NCBI GenBank assembly: GCA_964645125.1
Contig: CAZXZC010000012.1
Location: 1-20,241 of the forward strand
Source of the DNA: JBDKGD01 sp964645125
GTDB taxonomy: Bacteria; Patescibacteriota; Minisyncoccia; UBA6257; 2-01-FULL-56-20
Reading direction: 5' to 3'
DNA length: 20,241 bases
In this document: positions 18,231 to 20,241 of the stretch, in pieces
How the letters are laid out: every line of letters starts with the position of its first letter
Position numbering within the stretch: position 1 is the first letter of the stretch
Made by a program: the position numbers and the translations under genes
Notes under the pieces: generated by a model
What the model was told of the DNA's origin: nothing
Database searches by the model: none
The model's input: the letters and a program-made list of their open reading frames with translations, nothing else

Positions 18231-20241
18231 CTATATCAAACCTAGCGCGCGCATTATTGGCAAGAGATCGGGGTATGATTGGCTTTGGGTTACATCGAAC
18301 TCCTGCATTGCTTGCTTAATTGTACTGCGAGCATTTTCCCTGTCCCCTTTTATAAAATATGCGACGCCAAGTTTTAACCGAGCCTCAGTGTCGTCTTTTT
18401 TGAAATCTAATGCTTTCTTGTATAACCCTATTGCCTCATCGACATGCCCTGAATCAGCAAAGAAGTTTGCAACGACTCGCAGCTCATCGTTATTTCTCCA
18501 TTTTCTTCCGAGTTCAAGCGCTCTTTTTATATGCTCGTACCCTTTTTGGGGCTGATTATCGGCATATGCCACAATACCGTAATAAAAATTCGAGTCGGGA
18601 ATGTTTGGGGCCAGCACCAATGCCTTATCGAGCAATTCAAGCGCGCTCTTATAATCTTTCTGCAGTGTTTTTGTCTTGGAAAGCGAAAAATATACTTCCT
18701 GGCGATTTGGTGATAATTCAAGCGCGCGAGCCGCATGTTCTTCTGCAAGACGACCGTATTCTTGCGGATTTATGTTGTAAATTTCGTTGTATAAATCAAC
18801 AAGCAGTCCATGAGTTATAGCATCGTTGGGATGATCTTTAGTCGCCTGCTCAAATTGATCTACCGCATATGCCGCCTCCTCTTTTGATACTTTATCGGGG
18901 TTATAGAAGTAGGCCTCGGCAGTAGCACGTGCATAATCTCGCTGTAAATTCCATTGGTACGGAGTCAGTGTGCCATTTGCTGCTCGAAAACTTTTTGTAG
19001 CTTGAGTTATTTTGTTATGAGTGTAGCTAATAAATCCGTAATATTGATAATACGAAGCGAGTCCTGATTGATAGTTGATAAAATATGCGGGGACAGTGCA
19101 TGCGCCAACGCATAATACAATTACTGGCCAACTTGGATTTGATTCTTGCACTTTTGACTGAGGCATGACTGCTTTCAGTTTCTTTTTTTGCCACCACACG
19201 CCATCTATGTATGCAGCAAGGACACCAAGCATCATGACGGGTCCTAAGGTTTCAAACACTACGCTGTTTCGAATGTGGTAGGCAACTATGCCGCCAACCA
19301 CAACACCTGTAAGCACTCGATTATCGAGTTTATAACTTATATATGCGAGCACTACAAACAATCCTCCATATGCCAAAAACAAAGGCACACCACCTGTTAC
19401 AAGATATTCGAGCCAGGCGTTGTGGGGCTTATCAAACCGTGTTTCTTGGTAGCCTGCCTGAAGCACTTTGGGGTTGTAGTATTTATTGAACACCACATTG
19501 AAATTCTCCCATCCAAACCCAGTAAGAGGTTGGGTTTTGAAACCTTCCCAGGCAGCATTCCAAGCTGCCAAACGTGGCACATTTTCATTTCCGGCAAAAG
19601 AAGTGCTTGCGATGCGGGATACTCCGGGAATGTGTTGCCACACACTGGCACTTCGAGTGAAGAAAAAGGTGCTGCCAGAAATAAGTAGGATCGCCACTGC
19701 CAACGCGTAGATCTTACGAGTTGCCTTAGGGAGCGTGGGAAAATGTGGGGGGAACAATACAAACCAACACACTGTACTTACTAACCCCAGCGCAAGACCC
19801 GCAATGTCACCGCGAGTTTGACTGTTTAGGATTGCGGCAATAAAAATGGCACTACTGACCGCAAGTATCGTGTTTTCTTTTTTGTTTATTGTTTGGTTTT
19901 TTAAGTTTTTTAGTATCACATATAAACACAAGAAAATATGGAGTAGTAGATAGCCTGCTAAAAAGGTGGGGTTACCGAATGTTGCTCCCGGTCTGTCACT
20001 TACTGCTTCATTAAGCAGTAAGTTTGGATACCACAACTGAGTAATTGCCAAAAATGATACCAGGATTGCTGCCGTAATCGAGCCACCTAGTATTCGCCTC
20101 CATTGCAGCGTATGGGCGCATGACTGGAGCATTACAAACAATGCCAGTATGTGCAGCCAGGTGAAAATGCCAAACATGCGCTCCTGGGTAGACCAAAAGC
20201 TGCGAACAAAATCGATGCCAAGCACTGATGTTGCAAGTAGT
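18231..20241 (-). CDS. O-antigen ligase-like (Wzy_C) membrane protein with TPRs, 5' partial
   Basis: The reading frame stays open to the window edge, so the N-terminus is missing; about 669 residues are visible. The N-terminal half has many membrane spans. The conserved GFGWENFNVVFNKYYNPKV followed by HNAWLEYLVTGGVPLFLAYG (about 235-285) is typical of the Wzy_C / O-antigen ligase domain. The C-terminal third (about 410-664) is soluble and contains several tetratricopeptide-like helix pairs, for example EHAARALELSPNRQEVYFSL and ALELLDKALVLAPNIPDSNF. Members join glycans to lipids or pilins; the latter would fit the nearby pil genes, but this is inference. Confidence 0.9.
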   Translation of the reverse strand, partial: LLATSVLGIDFVRSFWSTQERMFGIFTWLHILALFVMLQSCAHTLQWRRILGGSITAAILVSFLAITQLWYPNLLLNEAVSDRPGATFGNPTFLAGYLLLHIFLCLYVILKNLKNQTINKKENTILAVSSAIFIAAILNSQTRGDIAGLALGLVSTVCWFVLFPPHFPTLPKATRKIYALAVAILLISGSTFFFTRSASVWQHIPGVSRIASTSFAGNENVPRLAAWNAAWEGFKTQPLTGFGWENFNVVFNKYYNPKVLQAGYQETRFDKPHNAWLEYLVTGGVPLFLAYGGLFVVLAYISYKLDNRVLTGVVVGGIVAYHIRNSVVFETLGPVMMLGVLAAYIDGVWWQKKKLKAVMPQSKVQESNPSWPVIVLCVGACTVPAYFINYQSGLASYYQYYGFISYTHNKITQATKSFRAANGTLTPYQWNLQRDYARATAEAYFYNPDKVSKEEAAYAVDQFEQATKDHPNDAITHGLLVDLYNEIYNINPQEYGRLAEEHAARALELSPNRQEVYFSLSKTKTLQKDYKSALELLDKALVLAPNIPDSNFYYGIVAYADNQPQKGYEHIKRALELGRKWRNNDELRVVANFFADSGHVDEAIGLYKKALDFKKDDTEARLKLGVAYFIKGDRENARSTIKQAMQEFDVTQSQSYPDLLPIMRALGLI

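Overview
The window looks like a chromosomal segment of a Patescibacteria (CPR, Parcubacteria-type) genome; this is an inference. It rests on many short proteins of unknown family, a small type IV pilus inner-membrane set (PilM-PilN-PilO) with no PilP/PilQ beside it, secreted Ser/Thr/Pro-rich proteins, very few Shine-Dalgarno (SD) sequences, and small palindromic intergenic repeats. TGA is a normal stop (for example at 16440), so this is not the recoded Gracilibacteria/Absconditabacteria code. A run of exactly 100 N (5915-6014) shows that the sequence is a scaffold.

Layout. 1-1304: tRNA-Val, rplL and rplJ on the minus strand, with an L10-type leader, an attenuator and a clear promoter. 1362-6292: a 271-aa unknown protein, a 1043-aa secreted protein with a zinc phospholipase C-like domain, and a DUF4878-like membrane protein split by the assembly gap, all minus. 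6446-8056: a plus-strand cassette of four small unknown genes with its own promoter, GGAGG ribosome sites, internal hairpins and a strong terminator. 8146-10808: pilM-pilN-pilO plus a one-TM protein, minus. 10848-12281: comF and a two-TM membrane protein, plus. 12284-13135: tRNA-Arg(GCG) among degenerate 7-bp-period repeats, then a DinB-family gene. 13290-15143: an ABC exporter, minus. 15245-17756: a small Pro-rich membrane protein, tRNA-Gly, and an ECF sigma factor / putative anti-sigma / secreted protein cassette, plus. 17866-18141: HU, minus. 18231-20241: a 5'-truncated O-antigen ligase-like protein with TPRs, minus.

Working together. rplJL makes the ribosomal stalk and is probably autoregulated by L10(L12). 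The pil operon builds the inner-membrane platform for pili, and ComF is typically competence-linked, which fits DNA uptake. The sigma/anti-sigma pair probably responds to an envelope signal. The Wzy_C/TPR protein may modify surface glycans or pilins.

Most notable. (1) The four-gene small-protein cassette, whose members all carry strong SD sites while almost every other gene lacks one and three look leaderless. Two of the four are clear paralogs. (2) Intergenic DNA with a 7-bp period around tRNA-Arg and at three other loci. (3) A 20-bp palindrome nested inside a second small stem-loop repeat. (4) The scaffold gap, flanked by an exact 55-bp duplication, whose collapse restores one intact gene.
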